A stretch of DNA of 64,000 nucleotides from Alligator mississippiensis (lineage: Eukaryota > Chordata > Crocodylia > Alligatoridae), in assembly GCF_030867095.1 (NCBI RefSeq), contig NC_081826.1, positions 251,204,251 through 251,268,250 of the forward strand, in the 5' to 3' direction. Shown here piece by piece: positions 13,801 to 40,524 of the stretch; position 1 is the stretch's first letter; each line of letters starts with the position of its first letter. The notes under the pieces were generated by a model, which saw only the letters and a program-made list of their open reading frames with translations, was not told the origin of the DNA and did not search any database. Position numbers and translations under genes: made by a program.

Positions 13801-14230
13801 GCGTAAAAATGCAGCTGGGTGCCCAGGACAGGTGCAGCACACAGGGGCACTGACGACTTTCAGCTGCTGCTGTGCCACTGGTACAATTGTGTGGCTGTGG
13901 CAGCAGTGTTGGTTTTTTTCCATTTTCCCCCGCCCCCCTCCACAATTTGGCACTTGGGAGCGTTGTTCCAGTCACCCCAGCCTAGTTACATTACTGGTTT
14001 ATCTTGTGCAAGCACCTATACATGTTCCACATCTAGCAGTGTAGCAGCCCAGAACACCCTAAAAAGGATCTTACATCATTCCAGTTGAGAATCACTGCTC
14101 TAATGCTGCCCTTGGTTTCTTTTTTTAGTCAGCGGACTATACAAATAAAAAAGCACAGTTCAAGAAGCTAAAGAATAAACTATCGCATATCAAGAAGATG
14201 GTCAACGACTATGACAACCAGAAACCATAG
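4679..14230 (+). CDS. OCLN: Occludin, 3' part (five last coding exons)
   Basis: Occludin is a four-pass MARVEL protein of epithelial tight junctions. Its cytoplasmic C-terminal occludin/ELL coiled coil binds ZO-1. The window holds the cytoplasmic tail only: exons 4679-4821, 8363-8551, 10787-10958, 11677-11718 and 14129-14230, all with AG/GT borders and matching phases. Joined they give 648 nt, that is 215 codons plus a stop. The recognisable run is [12 protein letters not shown], then [29 protein letters not shown] and [13 protein letters not shown], which follows occludin rather than tricellulin (MARVELD2). The membrane-spanning exons must lie left of the window. The frame is open throughout and splice sites are canonical, so the gene looks functional. 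It is followed on the same strand by GTF2H2. Confidence 0.93.
4822..8362 (+). other. OCLN: OCLN intron, nothing recognised
   Basis: About 3.5 kb of AT-rich intron. I see a short (TA)n run at about 8070-8086 and no repeat I can name or exon. Confidence 0.5.
8363..8551 (+). CDS. OCLN: OCLN exon with the [12 protein letters not shown] motif
   Basis: The exon has 189 nt with acceptor ttggaag and donor gtaaga. The carried-over bases CA plus G complete a Gln codon, then [15 protein letters not shown] follows. The end, [24 protein letters not shown], matches the segment just before the occludin ELL domain. Confidence 0.9.
9870..10570 (+). mobile_element. Old CR1/L3-type LINE fragment
   Basis: This is a heavily decayed + strand match to the last part of CR1-like ORF2 and its 3' UTR. 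The 'tgtaaccaaatgcaaagttgcatgt' neighbourhood (about 9886-9912) and 'gatgatttgacgatcccttc' (10530-10549) are typical of such tails. It lies in the OCLN intron before exon 10787. Confidence 0.5.
10787..10958 (+). CDS. OCLN: OCLN exon, start of the ELL domain
   Basis: The exon has 172 nt behind a long pyrimidine tract (attatttttctcttag). It encodes [19 protein letters not shown] and then a charged helix rich in Glu, Leu and Lys, the first coiled-coil arm of the occludin/ELL domain. It ends in phase 0 at GAG GAA TAT AAG followed by gtattt. Confidence 0.95.
11677..11718 (+). CDS. OCLN: OCLN 42-nt micro-exon
   Basis: This 14-codon exon ([14 protein letters not shown]) sits between ttctag and gtaagtg, phase 0 on both sides. 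The same heptad stretch is strongly conserved in vertebrate occludins. It is far too short to be found as an open reading frame by itself. Confidence 0.93.
12380..12740 (+). mobile_element. Old CR1/L3-type LINE 3' fragment
   Basis: Decayed coding traces ('aggttgaaaggggatatgat', then 'aagatggaacttgacaagct' at about 12604-12623) correspond to the C-terminal end of CR1 ORF2 on +. It is in the last OCLN intron. Confidence 0.5.
13589..14097. mobile_element. Non-autonomous hAT element with 8-bp target duplication
   Basis: The left end CAGTGTTTTCAACC and right end GTTGAGAATCACTG are imperfect inverted repeats. The flanks are CTCTGATG (13581-13588) and CTCTAATG (14098-14105), 7 of 8 identical, the hAT duplication length. 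The 509-bp interior has no transposase. It ends 31 bp before the last OCLN exon. Confidence 0.82.
14129..14230 (+). CDS. OCLN: OCLN terminal coding exon
   Basis: The acceptor is ttcttttttttag. The exon encodes [20 protein letters not shown] and continues [13 protein letters not shown] to a TAG stop at 14228-14230. This is the closing helix of the ELL domain. Confidence 0.95.
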   Translation, partial: SADYTNKKAQFKKLKNKLSHIKKMVNDYDNQKP

Positions 14231-15800
14231 AGGAGAGAAGCAAGAAACTGATCAGAGTCTCTTGACTAGATCCAGTGTTGGAAGTAAAGTGATGTTAGAT
14301 TGCCACTGAGAAGCAAAACCCTTATCTCCTTGATTAAATAAGAAACAGCATTTACCTCAAATTTCAGCTGAGGTGCAGTGAAAAGACTGATATTTTGTAG
14401 ATTGTTCAGTATGGCCTCCAAACAAGGGGCTTGCTCCATTAGAAACAGTGTCGGAACCAAAGTTTAACTGTTGAATTTACTTTTAAGTCACAGACCTATT
14501 TCCCTTCCACCTCTGAACTGGAGTTGAGGATTTAAACATGATGATACTTGTCAGTGCGGTGACTCTATCCTTGCTTTTGACAAGCTATAATCCACCCTCA
14601 TTTTAAAAAGCAGTTTACTAATAAGAATGCTTATCTTTTGGCCCCTTATTCCAACAAGGCCTTTTTACACCACTATTTTGGTATATTCTGAAACATAAAA
14701 AATGAATACCTGGCTTTCAAAATATTTATGCAGTGGTGCAACAGGTTTCTGTAACCAGTCAATTCACAGTGCCATTTATGATTCATTTAGGTCTGTACAC
14801 AAACTACATAAATACTTTTCTTAATGGAGTCAATACTGCCTGTCTAATATAATGTGTAAATAATGAAAATACATGAAATCATACATCAATATATTTAATT
14901 TTTTTTAAAACAATCCACATTTCTATTTTAGATTAAGCCATTTTAATATATAGGTATATGTTTTAGAGTAACCAGTCACTTGTCTTATGGCTTTTGTATG
15001 TTTTGTACTGTTTGCTTATGTACAAAATCTGGATGCATGAGAGCTTTACTAAATATGTTTAAAAGAGAAGTCAGTATGTTGTCTGAGGCAGTTAACTCTA
15101 AGCAGATAGAAAATGCTTATAACCAATGTAATAAAACAAGCTGATGTTGGGCTAAAATTAAGTGGAATTCAATATGTTTAAATTTTGAAAGAGGAAGAGT
15201 CAGACTTTGCAATATGCTATATTACTAATACTATATTATTAATATGTTACATTATATTATATTATAACACTATTTTAACAGGAAAATGAATTCTTACAGG
15301 AAACTCCAGAACCAGTTCCCTCCCCCTCACACACATGCGCACACACACTGTTAAAGAATTTTCTTAGAAAGTCATGCCCTTATATTTTGAATGTAATTCT
15401 TTGTTTCTGTAATATATAAGATTTACTTAAAGGAACTTTTCTCATTATAATGCCTCTGGAAAGACTGCAAGCAAGCAAGAACTAATTTAACTTTTAGATT
15501 CTCATAATCAGATGCAAGTGCATGCTAGTAATGTTACAAGTGTGTACAAATTTTAAATACTGGCAGTAAATCTCTTCATTCTGTGGCTAATCATGCAATC
15601 AGAAAGTAGACTGGGCCCAGTCAAAGGATAAGAACATTTGATATTCTATCAGTTCCAAATATATTATGCAATCCAGAATGCTTATGTATTATAAGGTGCA
15701 AACTCTGGGTAAAAAGACCCGAAATACTCAAAAAGTCCCAGTGTAGCTATGATGTATTCCTCTCTTTACTACTTTTACATTAGAGATGAGCTGAAATAAA
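14231..15800 (+). other. OCLN: OCLN 3' untranslated region
   Basis: AT-rich sequence follows the occludin stop. Candidate polyadenylation signals AATAAA are at 15130-15135 and 15795-15800. Which one is used cannot be told from sequence. A short TATTA-rich tract lies at about 15225-15270. Confidence 0.6.
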
Positions 15801-16500
15801 TTATATTGATGCACCTATTAAAGTGTTGCTAATATATGAAACGCTCTGGTTATCCATCTCTCCTGAACAAGAGAACACTTTTAACAAATTCAAATGCGCT
15901 AAGATTCAGTTGTTTTCTAGGAAATATTCTTAGAAGCACTGTTCAAATGTAGATTCATACTGTGCCTCATGCAATAGTGAAATATCCCTTGGAAATGGAC
16001 TGATTTACTGATTCATTGTATTCTTGGGACAGTCAGCAGCAGAACGGGATTAGAAGTCAAGGATTTCAGGGGCATAAGCTCACATACATGCTAATGATTA
16101 CTCTGCATTCCAAAGGTGTGACTGTAGCTCATGGAGATGTGTCTGAGCTAGCTTTACATCAAGTACCTTGGGCATTGGTAGCAGTACATCCATGGCAGCA
16201 TGCAGCTCAGCATTTCCTCAGGTTCACAAATGGATTTTGCAGACTGCACTGAACAAGATAGTGCCACAGCTATGCTGATATTAATACTTCAGCTAGCTAA
16301 AGGTTGCTTAGGTGTGTACTACACAAGCTATGTTTATACTCTCTGACAGCAGTGGAACCCTACATATAAAGTCCACTTAACTGTCCACCCCTGGGTTATT
16401 TGGGGTAAAGGGCCACTTAATGAGCTTTGGTGAGCTGTTGACAACTGCATATAAAATTAATAGCAAACAAATGAATGAATTAATAGTTAAAATAATTATG
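15801..16500. other. Intergenic OCLN-GTF2H2, nothing recognised
   Basis: This is AT-rich sequence after the occludin 3' UTR with no supported gene or bounded repeat. Confidence 0.5.
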
Positions 16501-17162
16501 TAAATTAGTAAAATTAAAGGATTGTTCATGTCCTAGAGGAGGAAAAGAGAAAGAGTGGGTGAAATGCAGCAGGAAAGGACCGGGGGTCGGACAAGCACCA
16601 GAACAGAAAGATGGAGAGTGGAGGAGGATGAAAGCTGGGCAAGGACAGAGAAGGGGGAAACAAGAGGCCAAGGGCAATGAAGCTCAGCCCCAGAAGGCCT
16701 GGCCTCAGGGAGGCAGGATGCGAGGATGGGGGCTGGCCTGGTGAAGCTGGGGTGAGAGGAGCAGAGGGAGTCCTAACGCCAAACTGTCACACACAGCTGT
16801 AGAAGGGTAGGAGGGAATGGAGCAGCTTGTTTCCTGCCAGAGCTCCCTCAGCCTGCCTCTCCCAGCCCTCAGGGAGGGCACCATGCCTGGGCAGCGAGGC
16901 AACCTGCAGGCCAGCCAGGTGGGCAACGAGCAGCTGCCACCGCCAAAACCCCCTTCCCCCACCCCCAACTTAGGTGAGTGCAGACCAGGAGAGTTTGAGA
17001 AGGTAAACTCGCACCATGCCCCCTGCTGCCCCTGGGGAGCACTGACCTGGACCCATTTGTGCATCACCCTACTCGGGCAGCTGGCCGGTGCCTCCCACAC
17101 AGGGGAGGGCAGAGGGCACTACAGGCTGGATAGGGCCCACGGGCCATATTTTGCCCACCCCT
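16500..17162. mobile_element. GC-rich hAT-derived repeat, one end visible
   Basis: The right terminus 'tttgcccacccctg' (about 17149-17162) is a typical hAT end, and the interior is GC-rich, unlike the flanks. I could not find a matching left terminus or an 8-bp duplication, so the left border is approximate. The open frames across it are composition effects. Confidence 0.5.
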
Positions 17163-17300
17163 GATTTAACCACATAGAGGAGTGAACCCTTCAGACAATG
17201 ATTGCCTCTGCTCCTTGAAGAATATAAAAGCTGCAAAGTATTTAAAGTGGATCTGCTGTGCAAAGCTGCAGCTAAGCAGGGTGATGCACTTTGCAGAAGT

Positions 17301-18716
17301 TAGAGGTGCACTGATACATCGGTCTGATAATTTGGCCGATAAATGCCTGTGCTGTATGCAGCTGCAGTGCAGCACGAAGCAGAGCCAGCAGTGTGGAGAG
17401 GGAAAGGGCTGCCTAGAGCTGGTAAGTTGGAAGGGGAAGGGGAGGGAAGGGGTGTGGGGAACAGATCAATGGCCCCTGCAGCAAGGGAGGGGGCATGGGC
17501 AGGTGCTGCCCAGGTGGGGTGGGGGTGTGGGACAGAGACGTGGCTCCCGCCACTGCTTGCACCCCGGGAAGGTATGTGGGGGGGCATACCCCTGGATCTG
17601 CGTGTTGCACGGCAGGCCACAGCTGGGGCTGCGTTAGGCTCTTTTTGCTGGGGCTGGGCTCAGAGTGGACTCCAGCAGCGCTGGGAGGAGGCTGCAGCCA
17701 CCACAAATTTAACCACAGCTCCACTCCCCCCGCTGCACCTCCACGCAGCGCTGCCAGAGCTTTTCCTGGTGCTTCCTGTGCCCTCCTAGGGTGTGTGCAG
17801 TGGCAGGAGCTGCCCCCACCCCATGAGCTACACCCCTGTCCTGCTCCACCTGGGCAGCGCCTGCCCCTGCTCCCTTCTTTACGGCAGGGGCTATTGATCT
17901 GCCCTCCCACACCCCGTTACTCCCCTCTCCCCTTTGTGGTGGGAGAAACCTCCCTAAGGTCCGTTGTCTAGCTGTAATTTGATTGACAGACAACACGGGT
18001 AAAGAAAGACAGCTGTTTATTTGCTCGAGCAAAGACCATAAAGCCAGCAAAAGGCAAAATGGCCCCCCCTCAAGGGTGAGGCGATCTTTTATACTTCTTA
18101 CAACAAAGCAAGACTATATGGTTAACAAAAAGCAATACTTGGGGCGGTGCTCTACAAGTCTTTGTAACAGCATTATTTCTATTAAGCTGAACTAGCACTT
18201 TTTAAAAGCTAGAAGTTAAGTAACAGTAACATTATGTTAGCAAAACCTTACACAGTAGAAGATACTTCTCAAGGACACAACCAGTAAGCTCAAACAATGG
18301 TTTCTCTGTCTTATCTTACTTCTTGCTGTAGCTGATTTTTTTTAGCACACAGACACAGATTCACTTTTTAACTCAGAAAATGCTTGTTGCAGTTAAAATG
18401 ATTACCTGACACAAGCAAAGGCCTAGCTATCATTCTGCCTTGTGGTCAGCTGCATTACTAGGCCACAGGTCATGCCTTGTATTCAGCTGTAAAGCTAATA
18501 CTTCTTAAAAATCCAAATTATTGTAAACCTAACAGTATGCTTTCAGAAAACTATTCTATTTCAGGGCAATGACAAACCTGCGGACTACACCTTCCACCAC
18601 AAAAAAATTACCAGCTGAAGGGACTGTATTGGAAATTGGATCAGTATTGGCTGATATGCCTCCTTAAATATTGCCTATTGGTATCAGCCCCCAAAACCTC
18701 TATCAGTGCACCCCTA
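17301..18716. mobile_element. hAT element with perfect 8-bp target duplication
   Basis: The termini TAGAGGTGCACTGATA and TATCAGTGCACCCCTA are inverted repeats with one mismatch. The flanks are identical: GCAGAAGT at 17293-17300 and 18717-18724. The 1416-bp length includes a GC-rich core (17380-17930) and what looks like a nested solo LTR (17935-18601). No transposase frame is present. Confidence 0.92.
17935..18601 (-). mobile_element. Probable solo LTR nested in the hAT element
   Basis: The segment is bounded by TGTGGTGGGAG and CTTCCACCACA, inverted termini of TG...CA type. On the minus strand it shows a TATAAAAG box (about 18087-18094) and then AATAAA (about 18016-18021), the order expected inside an LTR. 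No clear target duplication was found, which lowers confidence. The layout resembles the LTR at 57.7 kb, but the sequence is different. Confidence 0.55.
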
Positions 18717-19270
18717 GCAGAAGTTCCAGTCTTTAAGAAGCAGTTTGTTGCAAAGGCTGCCAGCCAAACAGCATGCTTAGAAAAGAGACCAGGTCACTGC
18801 CTGGCCTGCCATTCCTCTCAGCTACTTGGGTAGTGACTTACCACACCCCGGCCCACCAGGGAACAGGAAGTGAAACACTCCAGTGTTTGCTGCAGGAACC
18901 TCCCCATTAACTGTTCAGAGGTTTGTAATGCTCTTCTAAGAAACCCTAAAGGCAAATTACCCTCGTGAAACAGGTTTCAGGAGCCGGGAAGGGAAATCTG
19001 AATGGACCATGTGTGATGATTCTGCTCAGTTGGTTTGGCAGCGGATTTCTCTCACTCACTGGTTCAGACGCCTTCTGTGTGAGGGGCTTCCTCAAACACA
19101 CCACATGATTGTGCAGCCTCAGCCTCAAACTATGCTTTGCAGCATATTACGTCTTCTCTACAATGCTCATCTTATTGGGAAGCTGGTGTTCCCTGGAAAA
19201 ATGAGACCTGCCCCTTCACGCATATGGCTGCATTTTACTGCATGTGTCCTACCTGGCATGTTCTTTAGTC

Positions 19271-19577
19271 CTGGCGGACATTTCAACACGAGGGTTGCAA
19301 CCAAAAAGTGGCTCACAAGAATATTTGAAAGGGTCATGAACAAACTTTAAAAATGGCTTCTCCGTTAAAGGAGAAAAATGCAGAAAATGATGGCTTTTCC
19401 CTCGCAGGCTGGCAGAGCTCAAGCCTGCGAGGGGCTGCTTGGGACCCCCGGTACCCCACACATGGAGGGGCTGGGGCCTGGCACTGAGGGGCAGCAGGTC
19501 GAAAGTGAAGAGCATCAGGTTGGGACTGGCCACTGTTTACAAATGGTTCCTGGTACAAAAAAGGTTGAGAACCTCTG
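19271..19577. mobile_element. Short hAT element upstream of the GTF2H2 promoter
   Basis: The flanks are identical 8-mers CTTTAGTC (19263-19270 and 19578-19585). The right end GGTTGAGAACCTCTG is a classic hAT terminus, while the left end is degraded. It lies less than 100 bp from the start of the CpG-rich promoter. Confidence 0.75.
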
Positions 19578-19629
19578 CTTTAGTCAAGGACTGAAATAAA
19601 TTGCATTTATGTAGAGCGCTTTTATTTGG

Positions 19630-20165
19630 TTGCAAATCCGACCCCCCTTGGCAGGTAGCACTACACGTGCCATACGTTCAACAGGAGAAGAAACATCGCC
19701 CCGGGCCCGGCCAGCAGCTGTCAGTGCTGCCTCCCGTAGGCGGGGAGTTTGCCCGCGGCGGCCCTCCCCCGCAGGCAGAACGATCCCTCTGCTGTGCTGC
19801 GCCGCAGCCGCACAGGGTTAGCTGAGGCACCGCGGGGCGGTTCCGCTCCGGTTCCGGTTCCGGTTCCAGTCCTGGTCCGTCGCTGTGGCGTGTGGAGGCG
19901 TCGTCCTGCCAGGTCAGCGCCTAGCGCAGCCCCGCTCCCCCATCCCACGCGGGGTCGCGGGGCTCCACGGGGAAGGGTCCAGCCCCCCCCCCCTCCCGCG
20001 CGTTTTCCCGCGGTGAGCTGCCCCCCGGCCCCAAATGGTTAAGCAACCGTATTTCCTAGCACACACGCGCCCGCTGCCCCCCAACATTGGGCTGCCGGTG
20101 CTAAGGGAAGCTGTATTTTTTGCCCAGCGTAGAAGCCCCCCCCCCCCCCCCCCCCCCCCCCGAGT
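19630..20165 (+). promoter_or_regulatory. GTF2H2: GTF2H2 CpG-island promoter with tandem ETS-type sites
   Basis: There is a sharp change to CpG-dense sequence about 1 kb before the GTF2H2 start codon. At 19841-19869 the hexamer GGTTCC recurs, giving two perfect CCGGAA sites on the minus strand (19852-19857, 19858-19863) with weaker ones either side. CCGGAA is the ETS/GABP core common in TATA-less housekeeping promoters. A good donor CCAG|GTCAGC at 19912/19913 could end a non-coding first exon. No TATA box was seen. Confidence 0.7.
20136..20161. repeat. Uninterrupted C tract of 26
   Basis: A run of about 26 C on + (G on minus) lies downstream of the CpG-rich promoter core. It could form G-quadruplex or i-motif structures. 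Its exact length may not be reliable in an assembly. Confidence 0.85.
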
Positions 20166-20881
20166 TGATCCCAGCTCCATAGTGGGGCAGCTGTGATATT
20201 GCTGTTCAGGCAGCTGAGGTAGTTGGTTGACTTGAATGGGGTCTTTGTGGGTGTTAGCAGCAGTCTCCCCTTTTGAAGGGCTCTGATGTTCTTAGGGTGT
20301 TTTTGCTGTCTGCTCTGGGTCTCGCCTCTTATTTCACAGCCCTGGAGACTCTTTAGTTCATTTTTAAAACCACAGATCCATCCATGGAGACCTCTTGCCA
20401 GCAGCAGCCAGGGTTTCAACTTTAGTTAAGCAAAGGGAGGGTAAGTCAGCTGAAAATTAGGCTCTTTCCCTGCTCCAAGAAGCCATAACTGGGTTATTTT
20501 TCCTCATTCTGCCTTTCAAAAGCAAAATGTTCTGTATGTTTCAGTGCATGCAACTGAGAAAATATGGTAAACCAAGCACTGTTCCTTCAGCTACTAATAT
20601 AGGTAAATAACATGCTGCATTTATATTCTTGTTTATAGTGACTAGTTCACGTAGAAATAATTCACAATCAGTAAAGCTGCTCTAAAGTACCTGTTTTTGA
20701 CAAAATAAAGTCAGTACCATAAGTTGCATGTTCTGTAGTGTAAGAGCACGGACATACTAAATTAGTCCCACTGTTCTTGTGGTACGTAATTAAACACAGT
20801 TTGTAAATGTCTTTGCTTTTAAATGTGTGACTTGCACTTAGCAGTTTTGTAATCAAGAACATTTGGGCAACATAGAAAGAC

Positions 20882-36766
<15,885 letters not shown>

Positions 36767-37010
36767 TGCTGTCTGTTTGTAAAGATTATTCTGCTGGTTT
36801 CATTCCTGGACAAGAGGAAAATTATACCATTTAGCCACATCCTAGAGCAAGGCAGTTCTAAAAAGAGAAGAAATATCTACATGGATGCAGTCAAAATGAA
36901 AATTGGCTCAGGGGAAAAAGCAGACATTTTACTAACTGTATAGAATTATTGATAATTAAAATGCAATAAATGTTTAACTGTAAATATGTTAATAAAATAT
37001 CTGCATAATC
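36767..37010 (+). other. GTF2H2: GTF2H2 3' UTR with two AATAAA signals
   Basis: Polyadenylation signals AATAAA are at 36965-36970 and 36991-36996, giving a short 3' UTR of about 250 nt. Confidence 0.75.
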
Positions 37011-39590
37011 TGATTTGAAAGCCCATCACTTTTTTGAGAGTTATTTTGAATAACGTGTGACTTTGTAAATAGAAATGGGATAAAATTGGGTAGCATGCTA
37101 ATACGATGCTTCATATTTTTCATGCTTTGTAAAGAAACTACTATACATACGTTTTATACACTTAGTGAAGAAGCTCTTGCTTCCAGCCTGAAGGTGTATT
37201 ATTTTTTAAATACTGTAAAGACACATCTCATTATTAGATCTTAGAAAAAGATTAGCGTGGAAAGCTTACAAAACAAAATCGTTTCAGTGGCATGGTATCG
37301 TTTTGATGTTTCAGCATGGGTACCCTCACCAAAATGCTTTCTAAAGTTCTTCTGAAAATATAAAAAATAAATAAAAATCAAGCCCACCTTTTATAGCAAA
37401 ATAAAGGAAATAAGTATCCGACTGAAATGAAAAAACATAGGAATGTCATTACTTCATTCTTTTCTAAGAAATTTGAGCTACAGCCTTATTGGTTTCATTG
37501 TCAGACTCAGTGACACTGCAGTGATACAAATAGGAATGAAAGTGGAAGTTGAAAGTTCAGTCCTTGTGTCTGATTTCTGTTACTATTGCAGAACTGCTGC
37601 AGGAGAGAGGAAATTAAACCCGTCCCCATTTCTGCATCAGCAACTGGATGACATAAAGTTCTATAATCTATACAAAACAATTGAAGAGGAACAGAGTTTC
37701 ATCTTCAGATCTTAAATTTGATGTTACCACATGCAGGAAAGGAAGGAAGATTTTGATCACAGATTTTCAGAATTGGAGGTCGAAAAAAAGAGTATTTAAT
37801 TGCTGAAATGGAGACAAATATTGGTTGCAGCTTGTTATTTTATTGCTGCTATTCAGAGTGGAATTGCAAATTTAAGAAGTTTTAGTTACAGACTATTAGA
37901 ATAACTTGCCTGAGGAGATGGTGACAGGTGAGAAACTACTTTAGATTTGATCATCACTGATAACAGGTTATCATAAACAATACAGTTCTGACTCCCTTCA
38001 CTTCAGGGTGTTGTAATATAGCTCCTGTAAAACAGTAGGTGATTATAGTGTTATTAGTAATGGTATTGCAGCATCCATATGTGTGTTTGTACCATTCGTG
38101 AAGGTATGACTAGAATAGACAAATATATCTGTACTAGCTTTAATACAGCTAATATTAAAACTAGTACAGATATCAGCTACTGGTATCTGTACTAGCATGG
38201 ATATCAGTAGTAGTGAATATGAGGCATCATAGACCTTTCTGTGGGTAAGCAAGTGGAGCATGTACCCAGGGGCTCTGGTCAGCTTAGAACCCTCACTGAA
38301 TCTGTTCTGCATTTCTATACTGCTTGTTTTCATTTATGCTAGCTAAGCTAAAGCTAACAGCTAAAGCCTCTTATCTTGCAATCACACTTAAAATTGCTTT
38401 GTAGCTATTTTAAGTGTGGTTACATAGTCTGTATGTAAAATGAGATGCCTATGGATATTGTATATGAATTCGGTTTCAAATATATCTTACTGTTCTGTGT
38501 AGCCATTTGTGAGCCCTGAGCCTTTGGTTTGTTCAGAGATTTTTTTTTTAAATAACTTTGCATTGGTGTTGGCCTTGGTCTAGAAATAGAGCTTCAGTAT
38601 AAACTGACTGCTTTGCTTATTAGTGCAGCCTGTCCTCTATGAGCTCAGTTAAGTCATAGTTTGCACTGTTATGGCACATCTCTACCAGCTGTTCATGTTG
38701 GTGAAGCTGCAGCAGAAATATGGGATAAAGCAAGGCTCAAGTTTCTCTTTTGATTAAGCTTTTTTAGTAAAGCCATGTGAAAATCTGTGTTCAGATATCA
38801 GTTTGGGCTCCTTTTAAAAATCACTGGAAGTAACTGATTCCATCAAGTGGTGCTTTCCAAATTCTCTCCCTTTATTCCTAATTCATGTTGGATGAACACT
38901 TGAAAACTGTTCAGTATTTTTCAGTTGCCCTCTTAGTTAATTGTAATTATAACTGGCTAGAAAACAAGAAATCCGTTGTGTGAAAAAATTAGGTTCTGTC
39001 ATCTGTTTTCATTCAGGTGAGTAAAACCAAGACTTTAATTTTTTGTTTGGTTGGTTTTTATAAGAAAGAGACACTCATCCCAAAATAGTTAAGAGGTACT
39101 TGGCCAGGATGTGGGAGAGACAGGTTCTCTGCTCTGAATCAAGTGGAACGTGGTCTTGAATTTGAGTTTCCTGTATTCCAGGGGCATGCCTTCTAGGGTG
39201 GGTGAGGGTGGCTCTAGCATTTTCACAAGAAGTTTCCATTTTGTCAAATGAGCATTCTCAAAAAATTATCACATCCACCACTAATTATAATGTTGTGTAA
39301 GCATGTTACAGGCCTTTAATGGGGAAGTTGATGCTGGGAACATGTCAGTCATTGCCAGTTCCTGTTTAATGAACAGTTCTTCAACATGTCAGCTCCTCAA
39401 CATGCAGTCATTGCCAGTTCCTCTTTAAAATCTTGTGACCTGGATAATGACACCCTGAATCCCCTTCCCCTCATGCCTTTCCAACACAATACGAGAATAC
39501 TTCAAGTACATTGAATTATCACTGTCAGACAGGTGTCTAACATTATGTTACATAGCTCAGGTATGACCTTGATATTTGCAGCACTCTAGG
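37011..39590. other. Intergenic GTF2H2-NAIP, no gene seen
   Basis: AT-rich sequence. One perfect 13-bp inverted repeat (38125-38137 with 38161-38173, ATATCTGTACTAG) suggests a degraded small DNA transposon. Nothing coding is supported. Confidence 0.5.
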
Positions 39591-40500
39591 GTGCGTCCAC
39601 ACATGCAAGCACGTGCGCTTGCAGCAGCTCAAATAGAAGCGGTGCAAATTTGAGCCAGGGCTTTTTGCCTCGGCGCACGTCCTTGGACATGCACTTTGTT
39701 GTGGAGCAAATTGTGTCACATGGGGCAAAATAACCCTGCCTGGCTCCTCCTGGATCTTCAGCCAGGGGGAGCTAAAGCCCAGGGCCAGCACCTGTGCTGC
39801 TCCTGGCAGTATAAAAAGCTGCCCTGTTCTGGCCCTAGCAAAATAAGCCACTCTGGCAAGTAGCTCAGGGCCACTTGCTCTCAGGAGCTTCTGGGGCCCA
39901 CCCAATTGGTACCTGTGGATACTACTACCCCTTGTGCCAGCTGGACTGATGAAGCATCCCTGAACGTTCCCTGCATCCTCTACCCACTGCAGCAGTCTGG
40001 CAGTGGGGGCTGCTGCCTGGCTGTGACCTGCTGCGCACCTGCCAGATTCGGATGGGGACTACACAACCAGTAGAGGCATCTGCCCCTCTGGGCCAGCTGC
40101 CAGTGGGCTACAGTTGCAGGGTTGGCCTTTGTGCGACACTACTGCTATGTGTACCCCCTGCCTGGCCATCTGGGCAGCTATTGCCCAGAAGATGTTCTGG
40201 GTGTGGTGGCCTGCTTTGAACTGTCAAAGCACGTCCTCCTGGCCCCATTTGGCCAGGAGGTCAGCCACAGCCAGCTGAGTCCAAGGTGCCAGCTCTGAGC
40301 AGGCAGGGTCCTGCCACTGGCCACCCTAGCAGGAATTCTGGTGTTCCCTATTGGAAAACTGAAAAATCCCCAATAAAAAAAATCTCAAAATCGCTCTCTA
40401 AATTACTCTCAAATCCATGTTCCTCCACAAGTAAATTAAAAGACCTCTATAAACAGAGAGAGAGAGTGAGACAGAGACAGTGATTAGTTGGACAATGTTT
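39591..40500. mobile_element. GC-rich repeat, probably DNA-transposon-derived
   Basis: It begins 'gggtgcgtccacacatgcaa', the same kind of end as at 26.04 kb. The right end is not seen and may have been displaced or lost at the adjacent CR1 insertion. Confidence 0.4.
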
Positions 40501-40524
40501 TATTGGTATCTAGTGTTAAAGCAA

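Noticed and set aside
16559-17971. Many overlapping 60-165 codon frames on both strands
   Set aside because: They lie in GC-rich hAT-derived DNA where stop codons are rare. There is no conserved motif or splice context.
19749-20042. 97-codon Arg/Pro-rich frame in the CpG island
   Set aside because: It is compositional. It overlaps the GTF2H2 promoter and 5' untranslated region.
37443-37715. 90-codon frame after GTF2H2
   Set aside because: No recognisable domain, no conserved context. It lies in AT-rich intergenic sequence.
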